A stretch of DNA of 64,000 nucleotides from Mycobacterium haemophilum DSM 44634 (lineage in GTDB: Bacteria > Actinomycetota > Actinomycetes > Mycobacteriales > Mycobacteriaceae). The stretch's first letter is position 1; each line of letters opens with the position of its first letter. Shown here piece after piece: positions 38,173 through 47,277 of the stretch. The stretch is taken from NCBI RefSeq assembly GCF_000340435.2, contig NZ_CP011883.2, positions 528,606 through 592,605 on the forward strand. The letters run 5' to 3'. The position numbers and the translations under genes are program-made. A model generated the notes under the pieces. It searched no databases and was not told the origin of the DNA. It was given only the letters and a program-made list of their open reading frames with translations.

Positions 38173-38739
38173 CTAGCGCGGGTTGTCCAACGGGATGTCG
38201 AGGCTGGATATCGTCGCCGCGAGTCCGTCGTATTGGCTTATGAGCATGCAGAATTCGATCAGCCGACGTCGATCTAGGTGAGTTGCCAGCTGCTGCCAGC
38301 TATCGCTAGTTATCTTTCGGTCCTTGACGAACTCGTCCGTCGCGGCCAGCAGGGCCCGTTGCCGGACGCTCAACCCGGCGCCTGCTGGAACGTCAGGCCA
38401 CGCGAAAATCATGGCCTGCATGTTCGCATCCAGACCCCGTTTACGTGCCATGCCGCGATGGTGTTGCAGCTCGTATTCGCACGCGCGCAGATGTGCGACC
38501 CGCAGGATCACCAACTCGGTATCGACGTGCGGCAGTTTTCCCCGCAGCAGTCGACCGCCATAAATCAGCCATGTCCAGAACAGCAGCTGGCGATGACCCA
38601 GGATGGTGAATAGATGCATCTCGGGTGCGTGAAGCGAGCGCGCGGCCAACTTGGCGATCACCCAGTTGATCGGTCCCAGCTGACGCAGGCCACCCGACGG
38701 GATGCGACCGACCGGGCCGGTACCAGTGCCGCCGCTCAC
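38173..38739 (-). CDS. AhpD/carboxymuconolactone-decarboxylase-like protein, Rv0464c
   Basis: 188 residues of the CMD/AhpD helical family: KLPHVDTELVILRVAHLRAC, EYELQHHRGMARKRGLD, then RALLAATDEFVKDRKI. The family's CxxC peroxidase pair is reduced to a single Cys before EYELQHH, so alkylhydroperoxidase activity is doubtful. Its start overlaps the ramB stop (ATGA), placing it in one transcript with ramB. It is close to M. tuberculosis Rv0464c (190 aa). Confidence 0.87.
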   Translation of the reverse strand: MSGGTGTGPVGRIPSGGLRQLGPINWVIAKLAARSLHAPEMHLFTILGHRQLLFWTWLIYGGRLLRGKLPHVDTELVILRVAHLRACEYELQHHRGMARKRGLDANMQAMIFAWPDVPAGAGLSVRQRALLAATDEFVKDRKITSDSWQQLATHLDRRRLIEFCMLISQYDGLAATISSLDIPLDNPR

Positions 38740-40169
38740 GCTTGCTTCACCAGGTACGGGGAGACCGTGCTGCGGTGTTCGTCGAGATCGAGTGCCCGCC
38801 CCAAAGCGGGGAACGCCCGCTGCGGGCAGTTATCACGTTCGCAGACACGGCAACCCGCGCCGATTGGTGTGGCGATATTTCCCAAGCTCTCTGGGTCTCC
38901 TGACAAGTCGAGTCCTTCCGAGTAGACGAGCCGGTGCGCCTGACGAAGTTCGCAACCCAGCCCGATCGCGAAGGTTTTACCGGGCTGACCATACCGGGCG
39001 GCTCGGCGCTCGACGGTTCGGGCCACCCACATGTAGTTACGTCCGTCGGGCATCTGGGCGATTTGCACCAAGATCTTGCCGGGGTTGGCGAACGTTTCGT
39101 AGACGTTCCACAGCGGGCAGGTGCCGCCGCTGGAGGAGAAGTGAAAGCCGGTGGCCGACTGGCGTTTTGACATGTTGCCGGCTCGGTCGACCCGGACGAA
39201 CGAAAAAGGCACACCCCGCATCGATGGTCGCTGCAGCGTCGAAAGCCGGTGCGCGATGGTCTCGTAGCTCACCGAGTAGAACGCCGACAGCCGCTCGACG
39301 TCGTAGCGGAAGTTCTCCGCCACGTCGTGGAACTGGCGGTAGGGCAGCACCGCGGCTGCGGCGAAGTAATTGGCCAACCCGAGCCGGGCCAGGGTGTGCG
39401 ACTCGTCGCTGGTGAATTTGCCTGCTGCAACCAGGTTGTCGATCAGATCGCCGAACTCGAGATACGCCAATTCGGCGGCCATCTTGAATACCTGCTGACC
39501 CAACGAAAGGTGAGTGCTGATTTCGAGTGTGTTGGTCGTGGGGTCGTAGCGGTGCAGCACACTGTCACCGAGATCGATCCGCCGGTTGATGTGCACTCCG
39601 TGTACCTCAGTGAGCCGCCGGGTCAACTCGCGGGCCAAATCGCCGTGATGCAGCCGCGTCTGGGTCGTCAGGTCTTCGGCCGCGGTGTCCAGCTCGTGTA
39701 GGTAGTTCTGGCGTTGGTAGAAGTAGTCGCGGACTTCTTCGTGCGGCATGGTGATCGACCCGCTGCCGCTGCCGTCGGAGAACCGTTCCTCGGTCGCGGC
39801 GGCCAGCTGCGCGGTGGTGAGTCGGTAGCGTCGGTGCAGGTTGACCACCGCGCGGGCGAGGCCCGGATGGGCACTGACCATTTCCGCGACTTCGGGCGGG
39901 TCGATGTCGACACCCAGATCGCGGTCCATCGTCACCTCACGCAGCTCGGCCACCAGCCGGGTGTCGTCGTGCGGGGCGAAGAAGGTCGCGTCCACCCCGA
40001 ACACCTCGGCGATCCGTAGCAAGACGCCCACCGTCAACGGGCGAACATCGTGTTCGATCTGATTGAGGTAGCTCGGCGAAATCTCCAGCATCTGGGCTAG
40101 CGCGGCCTGACTGAACCCGCGTTCACTACGCAACTGACGAACACGCGGGCCAACGAACGTCTTGGACAC
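38736..40169 (-). CDS. ramB: Transcription regulator RamB
   Basis: A 477-residue regulator of acetate and glyoxylate metabolism that represses icl1 in M. tuberculosis. N-terminal XRE-type HTH (VRQLRSERGFSQAALAQMLE, then ISPSYLNQIEHDVRPL). The middle carries the IrrE/ImmA-like segment with LEISTHLSLGQQVFKMAAEL then ARLGLANYFAAAAVLPYRQF, lacking an obvious HExxH. A short-chain-fatty-acyl-CoA regulator C-terminal part has four Cys (GGTCPLW and GAGCRVCERDNCPQRAFP). It is autonomous from, but close to, its target icl1 (1.25 kb away, opposite strand). Confidence 0.95.
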   Translation of the reverse strand: MSKTFVGPRVRQLRSERGFSQAALAQMLEISPSYLNQIEHDVRPLTVGVLLRIAEVFGVDATFFAPHDDTRLVAELREVTMDRDLGVDIDPPEVAEMVSAHPGLARAVVNLHRRYRLTTAQLAAATEERFSDGSGSGSITMPHEEVRDYFYQRQNYLHELDTAAEDLTTQTRLHHGDLARELTRRLTEVHGVHINRRIDLGDSVLHRYDPTTNTLEISTHLSLGQQVFKMAAELAYLEFGDLIDNLVAAGKFTSDESHTLARLGLANYFAAAAVLPYRQFHDVAENFRYDVERLSAFYSVSYETIAHRLSTLQRPSMRGVPFSFVRVDRAGNMSKRQSATGFHFSSSGGTCPLWNVYETFANPGKILVQIAQMPDGRNYMWVARTVERRAARYGQPGKTFAIGLGCELRQAHRLVYSEGLDLSGDPESLGNIATPIGAGCRVCERDNCPQRAFPALGRALDLDEHRSTVSPYLVKQA

Positions 40170-40331
40170 CTAATTCAGCTTACCGTTGTTGTGAAGGCAT
40201 CATTCGCAGAGTTCGCACCCGGATCGCGTTGCGTGTTCGATTGGTATTTGACAGACGTCGTTTGGCATGATTCGGGGCGGGGACCCGGGCTAAACCTGGG
40301 GCGTGGACGAGTAGGAAACGGGGCCGATGCC

Positions 40332-41126
40332 GTGAGCCTGGACAAAATAATGATGCCGGTTCCCGAAGGTCATCCCGATGTGTTTGATCGCGAATGGCCG
40401 CTTCGCGTCGGGGACATCGACCGCACCGGTCGGCTGCGATTGGACGCAGGTGCCCGGCACATCCAAGACATCGGTCAGGACCAACTGCGCGAGATGGGGT
40501 TCGAGCAGACCCACCCGCTGTGGATTGTGCGCCGCACCATGGTTGACCTGATCCGTCCGATTGAGTTCCAGGACATGTTGCGGCTGCGGCGGTGGTGTTC
40601 GGGTACCTCGAACCGGTGGTGTGAAATGCGTGTCCGTATTGATGGGCGCAAGGGCGGCCTCATCGAGTCCGAGGCGTTCTGGATCAACATCAACCGGGAA
40701 ACTCAGATGCCGGCACGCATCGCGGACGACTTCCTGGAGGGCCTGCACCGGACCACGTCCGTCGATCGGCTGCGGTGGAAAGGCTATTTGACGCCGGGCA
40801 GCCGTGACGACGCGTCGGAAATCCACGAGTTCCCGGTGCGGGTCACCGACATTGACTTGTTCGACCACATGAACAACTCGGTGTACTGGAGCGTGATCGA
40901 GGACTATTTGGCGTCCCATGCCGAACTGCTCAACGGGCCGCTGCGCACCACCATCGAACACGAGGCGCCGGTGGCGCTGGGCGACAAGTTGGAGATCATC
41001 TCGCACGTTCACCCGGCTGGCTCGACCGATCAATTCGGCGCTGGCTTGGCCGACCGTCCTGTTACAACGCTCACATACACCGTTGGCGACGAGACGAAAG
41101 CCGTCGCCGCGATCTTCGCGCTGTAG
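40332..41126 (+). CDS. Acyl-ACP thioesterase-like protein, Rv0466 homologue
   Basis: 264 residues, the M. tuberculosis Rv0466 length, in two hot-dog domains of the plant FatA/FatB-like family: FDREWPLRVGDIDRTGRLRL, RHIQDIGQDQLREMGFEQTH, WIVRRTMVDLIRPIEFQDML, and in the second half VTDIDLFDHMNNSVYWSVIE, which carries the typical Asp-His/Asn active-site segment. It presumably releases fatty acids from acyl-ACP or acyl-CoA. The GTG at 40332 is chosen by family length; an upstream GTG at 40191 would add 47 unconserved residues overlapping the ramB promoter region. Confidence 0.88.
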   Translation: MSLDKIMMPVPEGHPDVFDREWPLRVGDIDRTGRLRLDAGARHIQDIGQDQLREMGFEQTHPLWIVRRTMVDLIRPIEFQDMLRLRRWCSGTSNRWCEMRVRIDGRKGGLIESEAFWININRETQMPARIADDFLEGLHRTTSVDRLRWKGYLTPGSRDDASEIHEFPVRVTDIDLFDHMNNSVYWSVIEDYLASHAELLNGPLRTTIEHEAPVALGDKLEIISHVHPAGSTDQFGAGLADRPVTTLTYTVGDETKAVAAIFAL

Positions 41127-41225
41127 CGAAACCGCAGGCCGGGAAGCCCCCGGCAAATACTTGGTTGACCTGCTGATTTGTGGTTACTGAACGGTAGCTT
41201 CTGAAACGGTTCAGTGGCTTTGCTC

Positions 41226-41274
41226 TTTCGCAAAATTCGCAATATCGCCTGAAGTCGTGGCCGAAATTTGCAAG
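41226..41274 (+). promoter_or_regulatory. Candidate RamB-binding sites upstream of icl1
   Basis: Within the 296-base gap before icl1 are TTTCGCAAAATTCGCAA (41226-41242) and AAATTTGCAAG (41264-41274). They resemble the TTTGCAAA-type core of RamB sites described in Corynebacterium. RamB is encoded 1.25 kb upstream. Assignment is by resemblance only. Confidence 0.45.
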
Positions 41275-41422
41275 TGAAACAGGTGGACCTGGGGGAACAG
41301 GCTGTGCCATGGTCGAGTTAGCACAGCAGTGAATGTTGGGCCATCAGCATCGCCTAATAGCGGTCCGGCCGCACCAATTCAGCAGCAACTGAGCAAGAAA
41401 TATCGTTAAAGGAGCAGGCCCA

Positions 41423-42709
41423 ATGTCTGTCGTTGGCACCCCCAAGAGCGCCGAGCAGATTCAGCACGACTGGGACACCAGTTCGCGCTGGAAGGACATC
41501 ACGCGTACCTACACCGCCGCGGACGTGGTCGCCCTGCAGGGCAGCGTCGTCGAGGAGCACACGCTAGCCCGTCGTGGCGCGGAGGTGTTGTGGGAACAGT
41601 TGCACGACCTGGAGTGGGTCAACGCGCTCGGTGCCCTGACCGGCAACATGGCCGTCCAGCAGGTGCGCGCCGGCCTGAAAGCCATCTACCTGTCGGGCTG
41701 GCAGGTCGCCGGTGACGCCAACTTGTCCGGCCACACCTACCCCGACCAGAGCCTGTACCCGGCTAACTCGGTGCCGCAGGTGGTCCGCCGGATCAACAAC
41801 GCGCTGCAGCGCGCCGACCAGATCGCCAAGGTCGAGGGTGACACCTCGGTGGAGAATTGGCTCGCGCCGATCGTCGCGGACGGTGAGGCCGGCTTCGGTG
41901 GTGCGCTCAACGTTTTCGAGCTGCAGAAGGCCTTGATTGCCGCGGGTGTCGCCGGTTCGCACTGGGAGGACCAGCTGGCCTCTGAGAAGAAGTGCGGTCA
42001 CCTGGGCGGCAAGGTGCTGATTCCCACCCAGCAGCACATCCGCACTTTGACGGCTGCCCGGCTCGCGTCTGACGTGGCCGACGTGCCGACTGTCGTGATC
42101 GCTCGTACCGACGCCGAGGCTGCCACCCTGATCACCTCCGACGTCGACGAGCGTGATCGGCCGTTCATTACCGGCGAGCGCACCAAGGAAGGCTTCTACC
42201 GCACCAAGAACGGCATCGAGCCGTGCATCGCACGGGCGAAGGCCTATGCACCGTTCGCCGACTTGATCTGGATGGAGACCGGCACCCCGGACCTTGAGGT
42301 CGCGCGGAAATTCTCTGAGGCGGTCAAGGACTCCTATCCGGACCAGATGCTGGCGTACAACTGCTCGCCATCGTTCAACTGGAAGCAACACCTTGACGAC
42401 AGCACCATCGCGAAGTTCCAAAAGGAACTTGCCGCAATGGGATTCAAGTTTCAGTTCATTACCCTGGCCGGCTTCCACGCACTGAACTACTCGATGTTCG
42501 ATCTTGCCTATGGCTATGCCCGCAACCAGATGAGCGCCTACGTTGAGTTGCAGGAGCGCGAGTTTGCCGCCGAGGAGCGTGGCTACACCGCGACCAAGCA
42601 CCAGCGCGAGGTTGGTGCCGGCTACTTTGACCGCATTGCCACCACGGTCGACCCGCATTCGTCGACGACGGCTCTGACCGGTTCCACCGAAGAGGGCCAG
42701 TTTCACTGA
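41423..42709 (+). CDS. icl1: Isocitrate lyase Icl1
   Basis: A 428-residue enzyme (same length as M. tuberculosis Icl1) splitting isocitrate to succinate and glyoxylate in the glyoxylate shunt, and also 2-methylisocitrate in propionate disposal. The catalytic loop SEKKCGHLGGKVL has Cys191; substrate-binding TYPDQSLYPANSVP and VADGEAGFGGALN are present, as is NCSPSFNWKQHLDD. AAAGGAG at 41409-41415 precedes the ATG. Its last codons are the first bases of a 57-bp tandem repeat, and a terminator lies at 42988. Confidence 0.98.
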   Translation: MSVVGTPKSAEQIQHDWDTSSRWKDITRTYTAADVVALQGSVVEEHTLARRGAEVLWEQLHDLEWVNALGALTGNMAVQQVRAGLKAIYLSGWQVAGDANLSGHTYPDQSLYPANSVPQVVRRINNALQRADQIAKVEGDTSVENWLAPIVADGEAGFGGALNVFELQKALIAAGVAGSHWEDQLASEKKCGHLGGKVLIPTQQHIRTLTAARLASDVADVPTVVIARTDAEAATLITSDVDERDRPFITGERTKEGFYRTKNGIEPCIARAKAYAPFADLIWMETGTPDLEVARKFSEAVKDSYPDQMLAYNCSPSFNWKQHLDDSTIAKFQKELAAMGFKFQFITLAGFHALNYSMFDLAYGYARNQMSAYVELQEREFAAEERGYTATKHQREVGAGYFDRIATTVDPHSSTTALTGSTEEGQFH

Positions 42710-42880
42710 GGATGAGCGGGTGTAAGGCCGCGAAGACGAGGTGAAACCGACTGGTTAGGTCACTGAGGATGAGCGGGTGTAAGGCCGCGAAGACGAGGTG
42801 AAACCGACTGGTTAGGTCACTGAGGATGAGCGGGTGTAAGGCCGCGCAGACGCAGACGAGGTGAAACCGACTGAGTGGTC
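42704..42880 (+). repeat. 57-bp tandem repeat, three units, overlapping the icl1 stop
   Basis: Units begin CACTGAGGATGAGCGGGTGT at 42704, 42761 and 42818. The first two are identical; the third has a small insertion (GCAGACGCAGACG) and a diverged end. The CACTGA of unit 1 is the last sense codon and stop of icl1. Copy number could vary between strains. Confidence 0.92.
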
Positions 42881-42987
42881 CGCTAAGCATGACCGGGGTT
42901 CTGCTGAGCGTGAAGTTGATGCGATACTTCATGCTGGTTTTCGCCGCGATTTTATGCTCGACGGCCTGAGGTGAATTTGACAGCTTA

Positions 42988-43020
42988 GGCCCCGCCCAGC
43001 CAACCTGGGCGGGGCCTTTT
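42988..43020 (+). terminator. Intrinsic terminator between icl1 and fadB2
   Basis: A perfect 12-bp stem: GGCCCCGCCCAG (42988-42999) pairs with CTGGGCGGGGCC (43005-43016) around a 5-base loop, followed by TTTT. It probably ends the icl1 transcript; fadB2 starts 36 bases later. Confidence 0.9.
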
Positions 43021-43055
43021 GCGGTGCACGACAATACGACTCTGGAGAGACAACA

Positions 43056-43919
43056 GTGAGCGATGCAGCGATCCAGCGAGTAGGGGTTGTCGGGGCGGGG
43101 CAGATGGGGTCGGGCATCGCCGAAGTTGCCGTTCGCGCCGGTGTTGGCGTGACGGTGTTCGAAACCACTGACGCGTTGATCACCGCGGGACGCAACCGCA
43201 TTGTGAAGTCTTTGGAGCGTGGCGTCAGCGCGGGCAAGGTGACAGAGCGCGAGCGCGACCGTGCCCTCGACAACTTGGCCTTCACCACAGACCTGAATGA
43301 CTTGGCCGACCGGCAATTGGTGATTGAGGCGATCGTCGAGGACGAGGCCGTTAAGGCCAAGGTCTTCGCCGAACTCGACCGAGTCGTTACCGATCCCGCC
43401 GCGGTGCTCGCGTCGAACACCTCCAGCATCCCGATCATGAAAATCGCTGCGGCCACCAAGAACCCGCAACGCGTCCTGGGCCTGCACTTCTTCAATCCGG
43501 TCCCGGTGCTACCCCTGGTCGAATTAGTCAGCACGTTGGTCACCGATAAAGCCGCTGCCACCCGCACCGAGGAATTTGCCAGCGGAGTACTTGGCAAACA
43601 AGTGGTGCGCTGTTCTGACCGGTCCGGTTTCGTGGTCAACGCCCTACTGGTGCCGTATTTGTTGTCGGCGATCCGGATGGTCGAAGCTGGTTTTGCCACC
43701 GTCGAAGATGTCGACAAGGCCGTGGTTGCCGGGCTGTCGCACCCGATGGGCCCGCTGCGGCTCTCCGATCTTGTTGGCCTGGACACCCTAAAACTGATCG
43801 CGGACAAGATGTTCGAGGAATTCAAGGAACCGCACTATGGTCCGCCGCCGCTGTTGCTGCGTATGGTCGAGGCAGGCCGGCTAGGTAAAAAATCGGGTCA
43901 GGGTTTCTATTCGTACTGA
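43056..43919 (+). CDS. fadB2: 3-hydroxybutyryl-CoA dehydrogenase FadB2
   Basis: A 287-residue NAD(P)-dependent 3-hydroxyacyl-CoA dehydrogenase (286 in M. tuberculosis). N-terminal nucleotide motif VGVVGAGQMGSGIAEVAVRA; catalytic region SNTSSIPIMKIAAATKNPQR, then LGLHFFNPVPVLPLVE with the catalytic His and Glu; C-terminal dimer domain with GLSHPMGPLRLSDLVGLDT. Start GTG at 43056. It serves beta-oxidation of short chains beside the glyoxylate shunt. Confidence 0.96.
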   Translation: MSDAAIQRVGVVGAGQMGSGIAEVAVRAGVGVTVFETTDALITAGRNRIVKSLERGVSAGKVTERERDRALDNLAFTTDLNDLADRQLVIEAIVEDEAVKAKVFAELDRVVTDPAAVLASNTSSIPIMKIAAATKNPQRVLGLHFFNPVPVLPLVELVSTLVTDKAAATRTEEFASGVLGKQVVRCSDRSGFVVNALLVPYLLSAIRMVEAGFATVEDVDKAVVAGLSHPMGPLRLSDLVGLDTLKLIADKMFEEFKEPHYGPPPLLLRMVEAGRLGKKSGQGFYSY

Positions 43920-44085
43920 AACCCGTACAGCAGCGGCCCGTGACCCGGACGTGCGGTTCTTGTCGAGGTCACAAGCGCCGAGATGATGTCGAGATCGACC
44001 GCGAGCACCCGCTGAGATGGTATGACAGTCGTTGTAAGAACGGGTACCATTGCTCAGGTCAACAAACGAGAGGTTTTTGTCGAGC

Positions 44086-44946
44086 ATGACCGAGTTGAGG
44101 CCTTTTTACGAAGAGTCGCAATCTATCTATGACGTTTCGGATGAGTTTTTCGCACTATTTCTAGACCCAACGATGGGTTACACGTGCGCATACTTCGAGC
44201 GCGATGATATGACTCTCGAAGAGGCGCAAAATGCGAAGTTCGACCTGGCGTTGGGAAAGCTGAACCTACAGCCAGGGATGACGCTGCTCGACATCGGCTG
44301 CGGGTGGGGCGGAGCGTTGCAGCGCGCGATCGAGAAATTCGATGTCAACGTCATTGGTATCACGCTCAGCCGCAATCAGTACGAGTACAGCAAGGCCAAA
44401 CTGGCTGCGATTCCTACCGAGCGCACCGTCGAGGTACGGCTGCAGGGCTGGGAAGAGTTTGAGGATAAGGTCGACCGGATTGTCACCATCGGCGCCTTCG
44501 AAGCGTTCAAGATGGAGCGTTACGCCGCGTTCTTTGAACGTGCCTACGGCATCCTTCCCGAGGACGGCCGGATGTTGCTGCACACGATTTTGACGTACAC
44601 CCAGAAACAGATGCATGAAATGGGCATCAAGGTGACGATGAGCGATGTGCGATTCATGCGTTTCATCGGTACCGAAATTTTCCCGGGCGGACAGTTGCCC
44701 GCGCAGGAAGATATTTTTAAATTTGCGCAGGACGCCGGATTTTCAGTCGAAAAGGTGCAATTGCTGCAGGCGCATTACGCGCGCACGCTAAACATTTGGG
44801 CGGCCAACCTGCGGGCCGCGCGCGACCGCGCCATCGCCATCCAATCGGAAGAGGTCTACGACCGCTACATGAAGTACCTGACCGGGTGCGAGGACTTCTT
44901 CCGCAAAGGCATCAGCAACGTGGGGCAGTTCACCCTTACGAAGTAA
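44086..44946 (+). CDS. umaA: Mycolic-acid methyltransferase family protein UmaA
   Basis: A 286-residue S-adenosylmethionine methyltransferase, the length of M. tuberculosis UmaA. It starts TELRPFYEESQSIYDVSDEF; SAM motif MTLLDIGCGWGGALQRAIE; YERDD-like lid TCAYFERDDMTLEEAQNAKF; and HTILTYTQKQMHEMG where CmaA/PcaA proteins have a different stretch. UmaA's substrate is not firmly known. The ATG at 44086 aligns with the family; an upstream start would add 12 residues. It is convergent with pcaA, 59 bases apart. Confidence 0.95.
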   Translation: MTELRPFYEESQSIYDVSDEFFALFLDPTMGYTCAYFERDDMTLEEAQNAKFDLALGKLNLQPGMTLLDIGCGWGGALQRAIEKFDVNVIGITLSRNQYEYSKAKLAAIPTERTVEVRLQGWEEFEDKVDRIVTIGAFEAFKMERYAAFFERAYGILPEDGRMLLHTILTYTQKQMHEMGIKVTMSDVRFMRFIGTEIFPGGQLPAQEDIFKFAQDAGFSVEKVQLLQAHYARTLNIWAANLRAARDRAIAIQSEEVYDRYMKYLTGCEDFFRKGISNVGQFTLTK

Positions 44947-45005
44947 GCCTGCGACGGTGTCGCACGCGATGGGCGTGACGTCAGACCGACTGGCGCGGGG
45001 TGGGG

Positions 45006-45869
45006 TTATTTTTCCAAAGTGAACTGGTCGACGTCGGTGTACCCATCGCGGAACAGCTTCGCGCAGCCGGTCAGGTACTTCATGTAGCGGTCGTAGACCT
45101 CTTGAGACTGGATGGCGATCGCCTGGTTCTTGTTGGCCTCAAGTGCGGCGGCCCACAAGTCCAGGGTTTTGGCGTAATGCAGCTGCAAGGACTGGATCCG
45201 GGTGAGCTTAAAGCCGGCCTCGGAAGCGTGCTCTGCCACCAACGCCGGCGTAGGCAGCCAGCCGCCGGGGAAGATCTCGGCGAGGATGAACTGCGTGAAG
45301 TGAACGACTTCGTGGGTCAGCGGCAGGCCCTTGGCCCTGGCCTCCTTGAATGCGGGGCGCACGATGGTGTGCAGCAGCATCACGCCGTCGGTCGGCAGCA
45401 CCGAGTAGGCCATCTCGAAAAAGCGGGCCCAGCGCGCGCGGCCGAAGTGCTCGAATGCGCCGATTGAGATAATGCGGTCGACGGGCTCGTGGAACTTCTC
45501 CCAGCCCTCTAGCAACACCCGCCGGGTGCGGGGGGTGTCCATTTCGTCGAATGTCTTCTGAACATGGGTGGCTTGATTCTCGGACAGCGTCAGGCCCACA
45601 ACGTTGACGTCGTATTTCTCAATCGCGCGTCTCATGGTGGCGCCCCAGCCGCACCCGATATCTAGCAACGTCATCCCGGGCTCAAGCTGGAGTTTTCCCA
45701 GCGCCAGATCGATCTTGGCGAGCTGCGCCTCCTCGAGCGTCATGTCGTCACGTTCGAAGTACGCGCAGCTGTAGGTCCGGGTGGGGTCGAGGAACAGCCG
45801 GAAGAAGTCGTCAGATAGGTCGTAATGGGCTTGTACGTTTCCAAAATGCGGCGTCAGCTGCGCGGACAT
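45006..45869 (-). CDS. pcaA: Cyclopropane mycolic acid synthase PcaA
   Basis: A 287-residue methyltransferase (identical length to M. tuberculosis PcaA) making the proximal cyclopropane of alpha-mycolates, needed for cording. It starts AQLTPHFGNVQAHYDLSDDF; SAM motif MTLLDIGCGWGATMRRAIEK; active-site segments SCAYFERDDMTLEEAQLAKI and FILAEIFPGGWLP; end LTGCAKLFRDGYTDVDQFTL. The central block around GRARWARFFEMAYSVLPTDG differs from the H37Rv sequence I recall, but the catalytic parts are kept. Confidence 0.95.
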   Translation of the reverse strand: MSAQLTPHFGNVQAHYDLSDDFFRLFLDPTRTYSCAYFERDDMTLEEAQLAKIDLALGKLQLEPGMTLLDIGCGWGATMRRAIEKYDVNVVGLTLSENQATHVQKTFDEMDTPRTRRVLLEGWEKFHEPVDRIISIGAFEHFGRARWARFFEMAYSVLPTDGVMLLHTIVRPAFKEARAKGLPLTHEVVHFTQFILAEIFPGGWLPTPALVAEHASEAGFKLTRIQSLQLHYAKTLDLWAAALEANKNQAIAIQSQEVYDRYMKYLTGCAKLFRDGYTDVDQFTLEK

Positions 45870-46023
45870 GCGGTATGAGCCTTTCTGTGTCCCGGAGGCG
45901 TGTACGGCGCGGCAAACGACACACTCTGGTCTGGCCCCCGATGCATCCCCTGCATGCTAACCGTTCAAGCGGCTCAAGTCGCCTACGCTGCGCTCGGCAT
46001 TACATCACAACATCCGGTGCGAT

Positions 46024-47034
46024 TCACAATGCGTGCAGGATGGCGCCGATCGCGAGGCCCACGACGAGCAGTCCACCGGCCTGACGCACGTGCACCCACG
46101 CCAACGCGGCGTACCACAGTGGCCAGACCGGAAACTCCAGTGGCGGCTGGTCGGGTTTCTGCCGACGGAAATATGGCCACACCCGCACCAGCCGGGGCAG
46201 CGCCAACAGCACGATCAATGCGGGCCACGGCATCGCTTCCACCGCCACAGCGACCGCGACCAGGACGTAGAACCCGACCATCATGGCCAGCGTCACCACG
46301 CGGGCGCGCGCCTCGCCAAGCAGGACCGGCACCGTCGCGATGCCGAGCGGTTGGTCGTAGGGGATCTTGTCGATGTGTTTGCCCATCAGCACCGTCGTGC
46401 ACAACAAACCATAGGGAAACGAGGCCAGCACGACGTCCCAACCGACCGCGCCCACCGCTGAGTAGTACGTTCCGCACACCATCAGCGGACCCCAGACGAT
46501 GAAAACATCGGGTTCACCGAGGCCACGTTTCTTTAGCCGCAGCGGTGGCGCTGTGTAAGCGACGCTCAGAGCGAAGCCGCTGAGCGCGAAGGCCACCACG
46601 GGCCAGCCCCGAGCCCACGCCAACGTGACCAGGATCGCCAGGTCGACAAAATTCACCAGCAGAACCGCTAGGCCCAGCGTGCGGCGGCTGAGCAGCCCGG
46701 ACAGCACTGGGTGCGGAGCGTAGCGGGCACGCGGGTAATCGGCGCTGTCGGTACCGACCTGGGTGTCATACAGGTCGTTCATCAAGTTGTTGGCCATATG
46801 TGCGCACGTGATCCCCACGACGGCCAGGATCAGCCAGCGCCAATCCAGACCCGGCTCACCGACCGCCAGCAGCGCCGCGACCAGGCCGGAAACCAGGGTC
46901 ATCGGTAGTACCGCGGCGCGTGTCACGACGAGCCAGCGCGTGACGCTGTCGACCGGCCCGTCAGGTGGCGGATTGGTGGTGCGAAGTGCGTATGCCCACG
47001 ACCTCAGCCGCGAGCCGACGCTCACCTCGGGCAT
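46024..47034 (-). CDS. UbiA-family prenyltransferase (MenA-like)
   Basis: 336 residues, about eight membrane helices. The first Asp-rich motif is in MANNLMNDLYDTQVGTD (NDxxD, binds prenyl diphosphate with Mg), the second region in GKHIDKIPYDQPLGIATVPV, and the linking segment AYTAPPLRLKKRGLGEPDVF is typical of MenA-type enzymes. The acceptor is unknown: a quinone or other aromatic. M. tuberculosis has its menA elsewhere, and I recall different small genes at this place (Rv0471c). Its start lies within six bases of a 60-bp repeat array. Confidence 0.85.
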   Translation of the reverse strand: MPEVSVGSRLRSWAYALRTTNPPPDGPVDSVTRWLVVTRAAVLPMTLVSGLVAALLAVGEPGLDWRWLILAVVGITCAHMANNLMNDLYDTQVGTDSADYPRARYAPHPVLSGLLSRRTLGLAVLLVNFVDLAILVTLAWARGWPVVAFALSGFALSVAYTAPPLRLKKRGLGEPDVFIVWGPLMVCGTYYSAVGAVGWDVVLASFPYGLLCTTVLMGKHIDKIPYDQPLGIATVPVLLGEARARVVTLAMMVGFYVLVAVAVAVEAMPWPALIVLLALPRLVRVWPYFRRQKPDQPPLEFPVWPLWYAALAWVHVRQAGGLLVVGLAIGAILHAL

Positions 47035-47040
47035 TCCTCA

Positions 47041-47252
47041 AGCGTAGCCACGTGACGATGCAGAGCGCGCAAGCGCGATGAGGAGGAGCGGGGCAATTTG
47101 AGCGTAGCCACGTGACGATGCAGAGCGCGCAAGCGCGATGAGGAGGAGCGGGGCAATTTGAGCGTAGCCACGTGACGATGCAGAGCGCGCAAGCGCGATG
47201 AGGTGGGGGCACCCCCAGTCGCGTAGCGGCGAGGGGGCGCGCGGGGCAAATT
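47041..47252 (+). repeat. MIRU-like 60-bp repeats, three units, last one extended
   Basis: Units start AGCGTAGCCACGTGACGATG at 47041, 47101 and 47161. The first two are identical 60-mers with core GACGATGCAGAGCG and GCGATGAGGAGGAGCGGG. The third diverges after GCGATGAGG with an extra GTGGGGGCACCCCCAGTCGC-type segment. Related cores occur at 54201, 61553 and 63836. Confidence 0.92.
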
Positions 47253-47277
47253 GAGCCCAGGTCCGCAGCAGAACCGT

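Noticed and set aside
42704..42880. CRISPR array
   Set aside because: Units abut directly with no variable spacers, no dyad typical of CRISPR repeats and no cas genes. The same holds for the arrays at 47041, 54201 and 63836.
42459..43487. 342-codon minus-strand frame with repeated LILSDLTSRFHLVFAALHP
   Set aside because: The repetition comes from the 57-bp DNA repeats read on the other strand; the remainder is antisense to icl1 and fadB2.
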